A DNA stretch of 13,085 nt from Acetobacteraceae bacterium (lineage in GTDB: Bacteria; Pseudomonadota; Alphaproteobacteria; Acetobacterales; Acetobacteraceae): the NCBI GenBank assembly GCA_027323595.1, contig DAHWBL010000099.1, forward strand, positions 1-13,085. The letters are read 5' to 3'. The position numbers and the translations under genes were made by a program. Below the pieces are notes generated by a model. That model was not told the origin of the DNA, searched no databases, and saw only the letters and a program-made list of their open reading frames with translations. The number at the start of each line of letters is the position of its first letter. The first letter of the stretch is position 1. This document shows, in pieces, positions 7,140 through 13,048 of this stretch.

Positions 7140-7628
7140 TCAGCGGTCCGGCAGGGCGCGCAGGAGCGTCTGGCCGTGGGCGACCAGGCGGGTGAGCAGA
7201 TCGTGCAGCTGTTCGCGCTCGACCGCGCTGAGCGGGGCGAGCAGAACCGCCTCGCGCTCGTCGCCGAAGCGGCGCACCGCATCGAGCGCGGCGCGGCCGG
7301 CCTCGGTGAGGGTGAGCGCGTTGGTGCGCCCGTCGGGGCGGGCGCGTTCGCGAATCAGCAGGCCCTGCGCGGCAAGACGGTCGAGTGCCGCCTGCACGGT
7401 GGGGGCCTCCACGCCGAGCTGGCGGGCGAGATCGGCCTGGGTGAGGCCCGGCTGGTCGGCGAGGCTGACCAGGATGCCGCCCTGCACCGGGGTCAGCGCG
7501 GCCGGCGGGTGGCGGAAGGCGAGCTGCCAGTGCTGGGCGAAGATGGTGTGGGCGCGGCGCAGCAGAAAGCCGGTGGCAGCACCAAGGCGGCCGGGCGGAA
7601 CGTCTGGCGGCGGGTTCGGCGCGGTCAT
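7140..7628 (-). CDS. MarR-family transcriptional regulator
   Basis: 162-residue winged helix-turn-helix repressor of the MarR type, usually a dimer that leaves DNA when a phenolic or aromatic ligand binds. The recognition region runs LTQADLARQLGVEAPTVQAALDRLAAQGLLIRERARPDGRTNALTLTEAGRAAL in register with the family (helix-turn-helix, then wing with RPDGRTN), in the middle of the protein. The ATG overlaps the stop of the flavin monooxygenase gene by 4 nt (7625-7628), so the two are co-translated. It probably controls its own operon through the palindrome at 8872-8892. The ligand is presumably the substrate or product of the neighbouring monooxygenase. Confidence 0.94.
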   Translation of the reverse strand: MTAPNPPPDVPPGRLGAATGFLLRRAHTIFAQHWQLAFRHPPAALTPVQGGILVSLADQPGLTQADLARQLGVEAPTVQAALDRLAAQGLLIRERARPDGRTNALTLTEAGRAALDAVRRFGDEREAVLLAPLSAVEREQLHDLLTRLVAHGQTLLRALPDR

Positions 7629-8842
7629 TGGATGGCGGCGGCGTCGCGCACGGAGTTGATCATCGAGCTGTCCATCAGGAACGTTCGGGCACGCGCCGGG
7701 TCGGCGGCGATGTCGGAGATTTCGCGCAGGCGCTCGGTGCGCACCGCGGGGTCGCGCTCCTCCAGCAGGCGCTTGTTGCGGATGCTCATGGCCTGCACGG
7801 CGCGGATGTTGATCGGGCGGCGCTGGCGGTCATACAGGTCGAGCAGCGGGCCAGCCGGCGCGCGGTGCCGCAGGATGTCGATGAGTTTGGCGGAGATGTT
7901 GACCGCATCATGCACGCTGCCGTTGAGCCCCATTCCGCCGAGCGGGTTGTTCAGATGCGCCGCGTCACCGGCCAGGATCAGCCGGCCACGCGCGAAACAA
8001 TCCGCGACCCGCTGATGCACCTTGTAGACCGAGGCGTATTTCAATGGAAACAGGCCGCCCGGCGGGGTGGCGCCGGCGTGGGCGAGAATGGTGGCGAGCT
8101 TGTCCTGGATGGCGGGTTCGCCAAGCTCGGTGGCCTCGTCGGCCTCGGGCTGGATCGGGTAGGCGATGCGCCACAGGCCCGGCGGGCCCGCGTCGGGCAC
8201 GTGAAACACCGCCGCCCACAGATCGGGGTCCGCGACGTAGCCCGCGCCGGTGAAGCCGTGCGCGGCAAGGTCGTAGGTGGTGGAGGCGACCAGAAAGCGG
8301 TCCGGCCAGGTGAAGCCCTCGAAGCCGACGCCAAGGGCGGCACGCACCAGGCTGCGGGCGCCGTCGCTGCCGATGACGTAGGCGGCGGACAGGGTCTCGC
8401 CCGATCGCAGGGTGACGCGGGCCTGGTCCTCATCGTGGGTGACAGCGACGACCTCGGCGTCGAAGCGCACGCTGACCGAGGGCGCGACCGCGGCGATGCG
8501 CGCGAGCAGCAGCGGGGTGAGACGGTGCTGTTCGAGATGCAGGCGGTAGGGATAAGGGGTTTCGCCGGCGATCAGGCCGAGATCGAACTCGGCGACCACA
8601 CCGGCCTGGCGGTCGCGGATCTGCCAGCTCGGCACCTTGATGCCGGTTTCGTGCATCGCCTCGCCCACGCCAAGGTCGGTCAGCATCTCGATGGTGGGCG
8701 GATGAAACGAGCCGGCGCGCAGATCATGCGTGAGCGCGGGTTCGGCTTCGAGCAGGGTGACGGTGATGCCCGCACGGCCGAGCGCAAGGGCGGCGGTGAG
8801 CCCGGTGGGACCGGCGCCGATGATGATGACCTCGCAAGACAT
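7625..8842 (-). CDS. FAD-dependent monooxygenase (PheA/TfdB-type FAD-binding fold, UbiH/MhpA-like)
   Basis: 405-residue flavoprotein hydroxylase. GAGPTG at residues 9-14 binds FAD, and LLEAEP ends the second strand. GSDGARSLVR is the DG motif. The GD motif (LAGDAAHLNNPLGGMGLNG) has Gly292-Asp293 and continues as VHDAVN. It is shorter than MhpA or TfdB (roughly 550-600 residues) and lacks their C-terminal thioredoxin-like domain, so it is a minimal form. It is unlike the monooxygenase at 4741 in sequence and belongs to a separate branch. A purine-rich CAGGGGGCGGC precedes the ATG. First gene of the operon monooxygenase-marR-metE-like, driven by the promoter at 8870-8899. It likely hydroxylates or epoxidises an aromatic ring; substrate unknown. 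Confidence 0.92.
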   Translation of the reverse strand: MSCEVIIIGAGPTGLTAALALGRAGITVTLLEAEPALTHDLRAGSFHPPTIEMLTDLGVGEAMHETGIKVPSWQIRDRQAGVVAEFDLGLIAGETPYPYRLHLEQHRLTPLLLARIAAVAPSVSVRFDAEVVAVTHDEDQARVTLRSGETLSAAYVIGSDGARSLVRAALGVGFEGFTWPDRFLVASTTYDLAAHGFTGAGYVADPDLWAAVFHVPDAGPPGLWRIAYPIQPEADEATELGEPAIQDKLATILAHAGATPPGGLFPLKYASVYKVHQRVADCFARGRLILAGDAAHLNNPLGGMGLNGSVHDAVNISAKLIDILRHRAPAGPLLDLYDRQRRPINIRAVQAMSIRNKRLLEERDPAVRTERLREISDIAADPARARTFLMDSSMINSVRDAAAIQ

Positions 8843-8869
8843 GCCGCCCCCTGTGGATTTCGTGCGGGC

Positions 8870-8899
8870 AGTTTATTAGGCTCCCTAATGAATTGGCAA
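8870..8899 (-). promoter_or_regulatory. Putative sigma70-type promoter of the monooxygenase-marR-metE-like operon
   Basis: Read on the minus strand: TTGCCA (8899-8894), 18 bp, then TAAACT (8875-8870). The -35 matches TTGACA at 5 of 6 and the -10 matches TATAAT at 4 of 6. Transcription would start near 8862, about 20 nt before the ATG at 8842. It sits in the 70-bp gap behind the binding-protein gene. Confidence 0.5.
8872..8892. promoter_or_regulatory. Putative MarR operator, palindrome ATTAGG-CTC-CCTAAT
   Basis: A perfect 6-3-6 inverted repeat occupies 8875-8889 and extends to an imperfect 21-bp palindrome (outer TT/AA pairs match, one pair between does not). AT-rich outer arms and this length are usual for MarR dimers. 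It fills the spacer between the proposed -35 and -10, so binding would block RNA polymerase. No second copy was found in the window. Confidence 0.65.
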
Positions 8900-8912
8900 G
8901 CCCTGGTTCGGA

Positions 8913-9836
8913 TCAAGGATAGATGGTGGCGCGCGCGTCGATCTGGCGGCTGAGCAGATGCTGGGCGCGCATCAGCCCGACCCAGTAATCCAGGCTGTCG
9001 GGGGCGGCGCGGGTGGTGAGGTTGGGCATGGTGAGCAGCCCGGCGATGTCGGGCGGCAGCTTCAGCACCCGCGCCATGGTGGCCTTGCCGGCGGCGGGGT
9101 CCGCGGCGATGGCGGCGACGGCGTCGGCAAGCGCGGCGCGCAGGGCGGCCAGCGTGGCCGGGTTGCGGGTCGCGAAGTCGCGGGTGGTGGCATACATGCC
9201 GCCGATGGTGCCCGCGGTGGGCATGACCCGCATGTCCAGCAGCGGCACGCCCAGATGCTGCTCGATCAGCCGCGGATAGATCGGCTCGTTGGCGATCACT
9301 GCGTCCACCTGTCCGGCGCGCAGCGCGTCGGCCATCAGCGGGAAGGCGAGTTCGATGGTGATGACGCGGGCGGGGTCGATGCCGGCATCGATCAGCCAGG
9401 CGCGGGCGAGGATGTCCAGGATGCCGCCCACACCGGGCGTGCCGATGCGCCGGCCGACCATGTCGGCGGGCCCCGCGATATGGGCGGCGGGTGCCGCGAG
9501 GATGCCAACCTGGCTCGGGGTTGGAAAAGCGTAGGCAGGGGCTGCAACAACCAGATCGAGCCCGCTATCGATGGCCTGCAGGAACACCGTGCTGGTCGGG
9601 CCGGCGATCTGGAAGCTGTCCGACATCAGCCCGGCGATCGCGGTGCTGCCCTCGTTGATCATGACGATGCGCGCATGCAGCCCGTGCGCGGCGAACTGGC
9701 CGTGCTCGGCGGCGAAATAGGCGGCGGCGAAGTTGGATGCGCCGGCGATGGCGATGGTGATGTAGGGGCGCTCGGGCGTCTGCGCGATGGCCGGCGCGGC
9801 CGCGAGCATCGCGAGCAGTGCCAGCGCGCGGATCAT
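8913..9836 (-). CDS. ABC-type substrate-binding protein, NMT1/TauA-like, with Sec signal peptide
   Basis: 307-residue periplasmic binding protein of the NitT/TauT group. The N-terminus (MIRALALLAMLAAAPAIAQ) is a Sec signal peptide with cleavage near residue 18-19. It shares the layout of the 1897-2838 product: EHGQFAAHGL, GLDLVVAAPA, ADMVGRRIGTPG, and LRAGQVDAVIANEP, so the two are paralogues with different export routes (Sec here, probable Tat there). Its ATG overlaps the cupin stop by 4 nt (9833-9836), so it is co-translated with the cupin. No permease or ATPase is present nearby, so it either serves a transporter encoded elsewhere or works as a sensor or scavenger. Ligand unknown. Confidence 0.91.
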   Translation of the reverse strand: MIRALALLAMLAAAPAIAQTPERPYITIAIAGASNFAAAYFAAEHGQFAAHGLHARIVMINEGSTAIAGLMSDSFQIAGPTSTVFLQAIDSGLDLVVAAPAYAFPTPSQVGILAAPAAHIAGPADMVGRRIGTPGVGGILDILARAWLIDAGIDPARVITIELAFPLMADALRAGQVDAVIANEPIYPRLIEQHLGVPLLDMRVMPTAGTIGGMYATTRDFATRNPATLAALRAALADAVAAIAADPAAGKATMARVLKLPPDIAGLLTMPNLTTRAAPDSLDYWVGLMRAQHLLSRQIDARATIYP

Positions 9837-10312
9837 CCGACCGCCGGCAACGGCGCGCCGGCGGCGGTGGCCGGATGGGCGCCGATCAGCACGAAGGCGA
9901 TGCGGCAGGTTTCGGTGCCGTTATTGACCCAGTTATGGATGGTGGCGCGCTGCACCAGCACGTCGCCGGCGCGCAGATGCACCACCAGGCCGTCATCCAG
10001 CTCCATGTCGATCTCCCCGCTCAGCACCACCGCGTAATCCAGCGAGCTGGTGCGGTGGTTGCGCGGGGCGACGCCGGGGCTGTATTCGACAATGCGAAAG
10101 ATGCTGCCCTGCTCAAGGCTTGTCGGCACCGGGACCGCCGATGCGTCATCCGTCCCGGTGGTGGTGGGGACCGCGGTGGGGCTGCTCCAGGCGACGCAGG
10201 AGGCGTGCGCGGGGCGGGTGGAGGGCGCGGAGGTCTTGATGTCGTCGAACAGCACCGTGGCGCGGCCGTTCGCGTCATGACCGGTGACGACCCTGCGGAA
10301 GCTGAATGCCAT
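9833..10312 (-). CDS. Small cupin-domain protein
   Basis: 159-residue single-domain cupin. Motif 1 lies at residues 80-100 (PGVAPRNHRTSSLDYAVVLSGE) and motif 2 at 116-130 (GDVLVQRATIHNWVN). In motif 1 the usual HxH...E reads His86-x-Thr88...Asp92; motif 2 keeps His126. A metal site would be incomplete compared with classical cupin dioxygenases. AAGGGGGAAA before the ATG fixes the start at 10312, although the frame is open far upstream inside the divergent gene. First gene of the cupin-binding protein pair, divergent from guanine deaminase across 138 bp. It could be a ring-modifying enzyme, an isomerase or a small-molecule sensor. Confidence 0.87.
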   Translation of the reverse strand: MAFSFRRVVTGHDANGRATVLFDDIKTSAPSTRPAHASCVAWSSPTAVPTTTGTDDASAVPVPTSLEQGSIFRIVEYSPGVAPRNHRTSSLDYAVVLSGEIDMELDDGLVVHLRAGDVLVQRATIHNWVNNGTETCRIAFVLIGAHPATAAGAPLPAVG

Positions 10313-10391
10313 GTGTTTCCCCCTTCTGTGTGTTGACGCAGTCTGCCGCGCGATGGCGCCGCCGACCAGGGGCAGATGCGCGGATGAAGTT

Positions 10392-10409
10392 TTTCGCCGA
10401 TCGGCGAAA
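10392..10409. promoter_or_regulatory. Perfect 18-bp palindrome, putative operator of the cupin/guanine deaminase divergent region
   Basis: TTTCGCCGA (10392-10400) is followed directly by its exact reverse complement TCGGCGAAA (10401-10409), with GATC at the centre. It lies 41 bp before the deaminase ATG and about 80 bp before the cupin ATG. Nine matching pairs in a 138-bp gap are unlikely by chance. It suggests a dimeric regulator whose gene is not adjacent. A second, GC-only 12-bp palindrome lies at 10424-10435 and is less informative. Confidence 0.55.
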
Positions 10410-10450
10410 TTGGCTGTTTCCTCGCCGGCGCCGGCTGTTACTCTGCGCGG

Positions 10451-11749
10451 ATGACGCCGTCCGATCCGTGCCTCATCCTGGGCCATCCCGTCTGGTTCGA
10501 CGGCGATCCGTTCGACGATCCGCTCACCGCGCTGCGCGATGAGCCCGATGGCGCGGTGCTGGTGCAAGGCGGCAGGATCGCGGCGGTCGGGCCGGCGGCG
10601 CGGCTGCGCGCGAGCCACCCGCGGGTGACGGTGATCGACCATGCCGGGCACATCCTGATGGCCGGGTTCGTCGATACCCACGTGCATTATCCGCAGACCC
10701 ACATCATCGCCAGCTACGGCGCGCAGTTGCTGGACTGGCTGGAGCGCTACACGTTTCCGGCCGAGGCGGCGTTCGCCGACCCCGCGCACGCGCGCGCGGT
10801 GGCGGCATTTTTCCTCGATGAGATGCTGGCCAACGGCACCACCAGCGCCTCGGTGTTCTGCACCGTGCATCCGGGCTCGGTGGATGCGTTTTTCACCGAG
10901 GCCGCGGCGCGCGACCTGCGGGTGGCGGCCGGCAAGGTTCTGATGGATCACGGCGTGCCCGACGATCTTCGCGACGACGCGCAGTCGGCCTATGACGATT
11001 CCGCCGCCCTCATCGCGCGCTGGCATGGCCGGGGCCGCGCGCACTACGCGATCACGCCGCGCTTCGCGCTGACCTCATCGCCCGAGCAGCTCGCCGCCGC
11101 GGGCGCATTGTGGGCGGCGCATCCGGACGTGCTGATGCAGACGCATCTGTCGGAAAACCACGCGGAGATCGCCGCGGTGGCCGCGCGCTTTGCCGACCTG
11201 CCCGATTATCTCGGCGTCTATGAGCATCACGGCCTGCTCGGCCCCGGCGCCAATTTCGGCCACGGCATCCATCTGCGCCCACGCGAGATCGCGCGCCTCG
11301 CCGAAAGCGGTGCCGCGATCGCGCATTGCCCGACCTCCAACCTGTTCATCGGCTCCGGCCTGTTCGACCTCGACGGGCTGCGCCGACACGGCGTGCGCAT
11401 CGGGCTGGGCAGCGATGTCGGCGGCGGCTCCAGCCTGTCGATGCTGGTGACGATGCGCGCCGCCTACGAAGTGGCGCAATTGCGCGGCGTGAGCCTGCAT
11501 CCCGCCCAGGCCTTCTGGCTCGCCACCTTCGGCGGCGCGACGACCCTGCGGATGGACACCCAAATCGGCAATCTGCGGCCCGGAATGGAGGCAGACCTGA
11601 TCGCGCTCGATCCGGCGGCAACAAAACTGCTCGCGGCCCGCACGGCACGGGCGAACTCGCTCGCCGATCTGCTGTTCGCGCTGATGATCCTGGGCGATGA
11701 ACGTGCGGTGGCGGGAACATATGTTCGCGGGCGGCGGGTTGGGGGGTGA
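10451..11749 (+). CDS. guaD: Guanine deaminase
   Basis: 432-residue zinc amidohydrolase that converts guanine to xanthine and ammonia in purine salvage and breakdown; E. coli GuaD is of similar length. The metal site is complete: His77 and His79 (GFVDTHVHYPQT), His232 (MQTHLSEN), His271 (FGHGIHL) and Asp322 (GLGSDVGGGSS). The YPQ after HVH and CPTSNLFIGSGLFDL are typical of guanine deaminase rather than of chlorohydrolases or cytosine deaminase. The C-terminus returns to the small beta domain with GNLRPGMEADLIALD. No Shine-Dalgarno is visible before the ATG (CTCTGCGCGG), so the mRNA may be leaderless or weakly translated. No other purine genes are seen, so a role with the neighbouring catabolic genes is unproven. 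Confidence 0.94.
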   Translation: MTPSDPCLILGHPVWFDGDPFDDPLTALRDEPDGAVLVQGGRIAAVGPAARLRASHPRVTVIDHAGHILMAGFVDTHVHYPQTHIIASYGAQLLDWLERYTFPAEAAFADPAHARAVAAFFLDEMLANGTTSASVFCTVHPGSVDAFFTEAAARDLRVAAGKVLMDHGVPDDLRDDAQSAYDDSAALIARWHGRGRAHYAITPRFALTSSPEQLAAAGALWAAHPDVLMQTHLSENHAEIAAVAARFADLPDYLGVYEHHGLLGPGANFGHGIHLRPREIARLAESGAAIAHCPTSNLFIGSGLFDLDGLRRHGVRIGLGSDVGGGSSLSMLVTMRAAYEVAQLRGVSLHPAQAFWLATFGGATTLRMDTQIGNLRPGMEADLIALDPAATKLLAARTARANSLADLLFALMILGDERAVAGTYVRGRRVGG

Positions 11750-11750
11750 G

Positions 11751-11830
11751 AGGTTTTTCAAAAAAATATTTTTAGTAAAAGAATTTTTGGTGTTTTCATT
11801 ATTTTGATTTTTCTAAAATATATTAGAATT
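11751..11830. other. Extremely AT-rich intergenic block downstream of guaD
   Basis: By hand count only 12 of these 80 bases are G or C, against a strongly GC-rich surround. The block starts 2 bp after the guaD stop. It contains A and T tracts and the dyad TTCTAA (11811-11816)/TTAGAA (11823-11828) with a 6-nt spacer. It may be a terminator zone, a promoter-proximal or silencer-binding region, or a border of transferred DNA. It is the first part of the 318-bp gene-free stretch 11750-12067; no open frame with a start signal was found in it. Confidence 0.6.
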
Positions 11831-11831
11831 G

Positions 11832-11900
11832 TGAGCATTCGGCTCAGGTGGCAATGACATCTGAACGTCGCGCGAAGCGCGTCGTGTTTTGCGTCATTGT
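11832..11900. other. Hairpin cluster in the guaD-FkbM intergenic region
   Basis: Two dyads follow one another. TGAGC (11832-11836) pairs with GCTCA (11842-11846). CAATGAC (11852-11858) pairs with GTCATTG (11893-11899) and encloses an inner stem: ACGTCGCGC (11865-11873) pairs with GCGCGTCGT (11877-11885) except for one central T-T mismatch, around a GAA loop within GCGAAGC, a known very stable mini-hairpin. The inner stem is followed by GTTTT, so it could be a weak terminator for guaD, or part of a structured RNA leader. Function unknown. Confidence 0.45.
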
Positions 11901-12013
11901 ATCACGTGTCAGCGGTTTTGCCGAGGATTCAGCCACACAACCCCGACCGGATCATATATCGTAACGTTTTATGATTCTTCATCTGGCGATCCCGCCCTGG
12001 CGCCGTGCCCGTT

Positions 12014-12051
12014 CGGGTTGGCGAGATCGGCGCGAACCGCCGACCCGTTTT
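12014..12051 (+). promoter_or_regulatory. Terminator-like hairpin in the leader of the FkbM gene, possible attenuator
   Basis: CGGGTTGGCG (12014-12023) pairs over all 10 positions (one T-G wobble) with CGCCGACCCG (12038-12047), leaving a 14-nt loop, and is followed at once by TTTT (12048-12051). The ribosome site AGGAG begins four bases later. A GC-rich stem plus T run right before a ribosome site could act as an attenuator or limit ribosome access; it may also terminate transcription from upstream. The TTTT is short, so the call is tentative. Confidence 0.45.
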
Positions 12052-12054
12052 AAC

Positions 12055-12059
12055 AGGAG
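12055..12059 (+). promoter_or_regulatory. Ribosome binding site deciding the FkbM start
   Basis: AGGAG with 8 nt to the ATG at 12068. It rules for this start over the in-frame GTG at 12005, whose extension would run through the leader hairpin. Confidence 0.85.
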
Positions 12060-12067
12060 CCGCGACA

Positions 12068-13000
12068 ATGGGTGTCATAACAACTGAAATTCTGGCCGGC
12101 GGCAGAAAATTGCGGCTGACCGGCGCTCACCCATCCTACCTCGACGCCATCGCCAAGCAGCGGCAATGGGGCACCACTCCGCTGATGCGCATGATCAGAA
12201 CCCTTCCGCGTGGCGCCACCTATCTCGATGTGGGAGCCAATATCGGATTGACCGCGATTACCGCCGCCAGCACGCGCCCGGACCTGCGCGTCGTCGCGTT
12301 CGAACCCGTGCGGTCAAATGCGGAGCTGCTGGCCAGGAACATCGCCGAAAACCGGCTGGAGAACTGCGCGGTCGTCAATTCAGCGGTGGGCGACAAACCT
12401 GGCGAGGTCGCGATGAACAACAACGGCCCCTGGTCGACCATTGAAAGCTCCGCTGGCGGGCACGTCGATATTCCGATTGTCACGCTCGATGATTATTGCG
12501 CCGCATATCTGCCCGACACCCGGGTGGACCTGATCAAGATCGATGTCGAAGGGTATGAGCCAAATGTGCTGGCCGGCGCGAGCACGACGATCGCGCGTTG
12601 GAACCCGACCATCTTCATGGAATTCAATTCCTGGGCATTGATCAGGCAGGGCCGCAACCCACTTGCCTTTGCCGCGGCACTTTGGCAGGCGTTCCACGTT
12701 GAAAGCGACGCGGGCGAGGTTTTGGAAAACCCCATTGTGTTCGCGCACGCCAATATGGTGAGCCGCGGTTGCGTGGAGGATATCGTTCTGCGCGCCCGGC
12801 CGGCGGTGACCATGCAATCCATCGATGTGGAGGACATCGCGATTCCTCCGGAAGCGTTGACCTCGTTTGCCTCCGTCGTGGCGGACGACGAGTTCGTGAA
12901 TGTCGGCGCGCTGCGCATGGAGATCGACGCACTGCGGAACTCGACCTCCTGGCGGGTCACCGCGCCGCTACGGTCGGTCAAATCCATGCTGACGCGGTAG
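12068..13000 (+). CDS. FkbM-family SAM-dependent methyltransferase with polysaccharide-island C-terminal tail
   Basis: 310-residue protein. The SAM-binding motif I is YLDVGANIGLTAI (residues 52-64), followed by VVAFEPVRSNAELLARNI (75-92), and the FkbM hallmark IKIDVEGYEPNVLAGA (156-171). FkbM enzymes O-methylate sugars, polyketides or surface glycans. The C-terminus ends in a charged helix and the segment STSWRVTAPLR (292-302), a motif often found at the ends of, or in linkers of, glycosyltransferases and related polysaccharide proteins. So a glycan substrate is more likely than a small aromatic one. Its base composition looks less GC-biased than the catabolic genes, and AT-rich blocks lie on both sides, consistent with an accessory locus. 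It stands apart from the catabolic operons and may open a surface polysaccharide region beyond the window. Confidence 0.88.
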   Translation: MGVITTEILAGGRKLRLTGAHPSYLDAIAKQRQWGTTPLMRMIRTLPRGATYLDVGANIGLTAITAASTRPDLRVVAFEPVRSNAELLARNIAENRLENCAVVNSAVGDKPGEVAMNNNGPWSTIESSAGGHVDIPIVTLDDYCAAYLPDTRVDLIKIDVEGYEPNVLAGASTTIARWNPTIFMEFNSWALIRQGRNPLAFAAALWQAFHVESDAGEVLENPIVFAHANMVSRGCVEDIVLRARPAVTMQSIDVEDIAIPPEALTSFASVVADDEFVNVGALRMEIDALRNSTSWRVTAPLRSVKSMLTR

Positions 13001-13014
13001 CAACCGTCGGGCGT

Positions 13015-13037
13015 ATGCGGGCCGGGCTGGTCCGCAT
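13015..13037 (+). terminator. Stem-loop downstream of the FkbM gene, possible terminator
   Basis: ATGCGGGCC (13015-13023) pairs with GGTCCGCAT (13029-13037) over 9 positions with one G-T wobble and a 5-nt loop, 14 nt after the stop. No T tract follows directly (CTCGTCGTCTCG, then A6), so it is not a classical intrinsic terminator; it may stabilise the 3' end. Confidence 0.4.
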
Positions 13038-13048
13038 CTCGTCGTCTC

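Noticed and set aside
7094..7282. N-terminal extension of the MetE-like frame
   Set aside because: It would overlap the marR gene; ATG 7093 has a GGGAG site and starts at the family's usual N-terminus.
7628..8953. 441-residue open frame on the plus strand opposite the flavin monooxygenase
   Set aside because: Translation is Gly/Arg/Asp/His-rich without domain signals, and the minus-strand frame has full FAD motifs. Same reasoning applies to the plus-strand frame at 8958-10037.
10313..11044. Upstream extension of the cupin frame on the minus strand
   Set aside because: It would run through the coding region of guanine deaminase; the ATG at 10312 has a good ribosome site and begins the recognisable cupin sequence.
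1..11749. Methylxanthine/caffeine degradation suggested by the reductase plus guanine deaminase
   Set aside because: No Rieske N-demethylase, xanthine oxidase or other purine genes are present, and the two genes lie in separate units 9.5 kb apart.
12005..12067. GTG start for the FkbM gene
   Set aside because: No ribosome site precedes it, and the added residues overlap the leader hairpin and the AGGAG of the ATG start at 12068.
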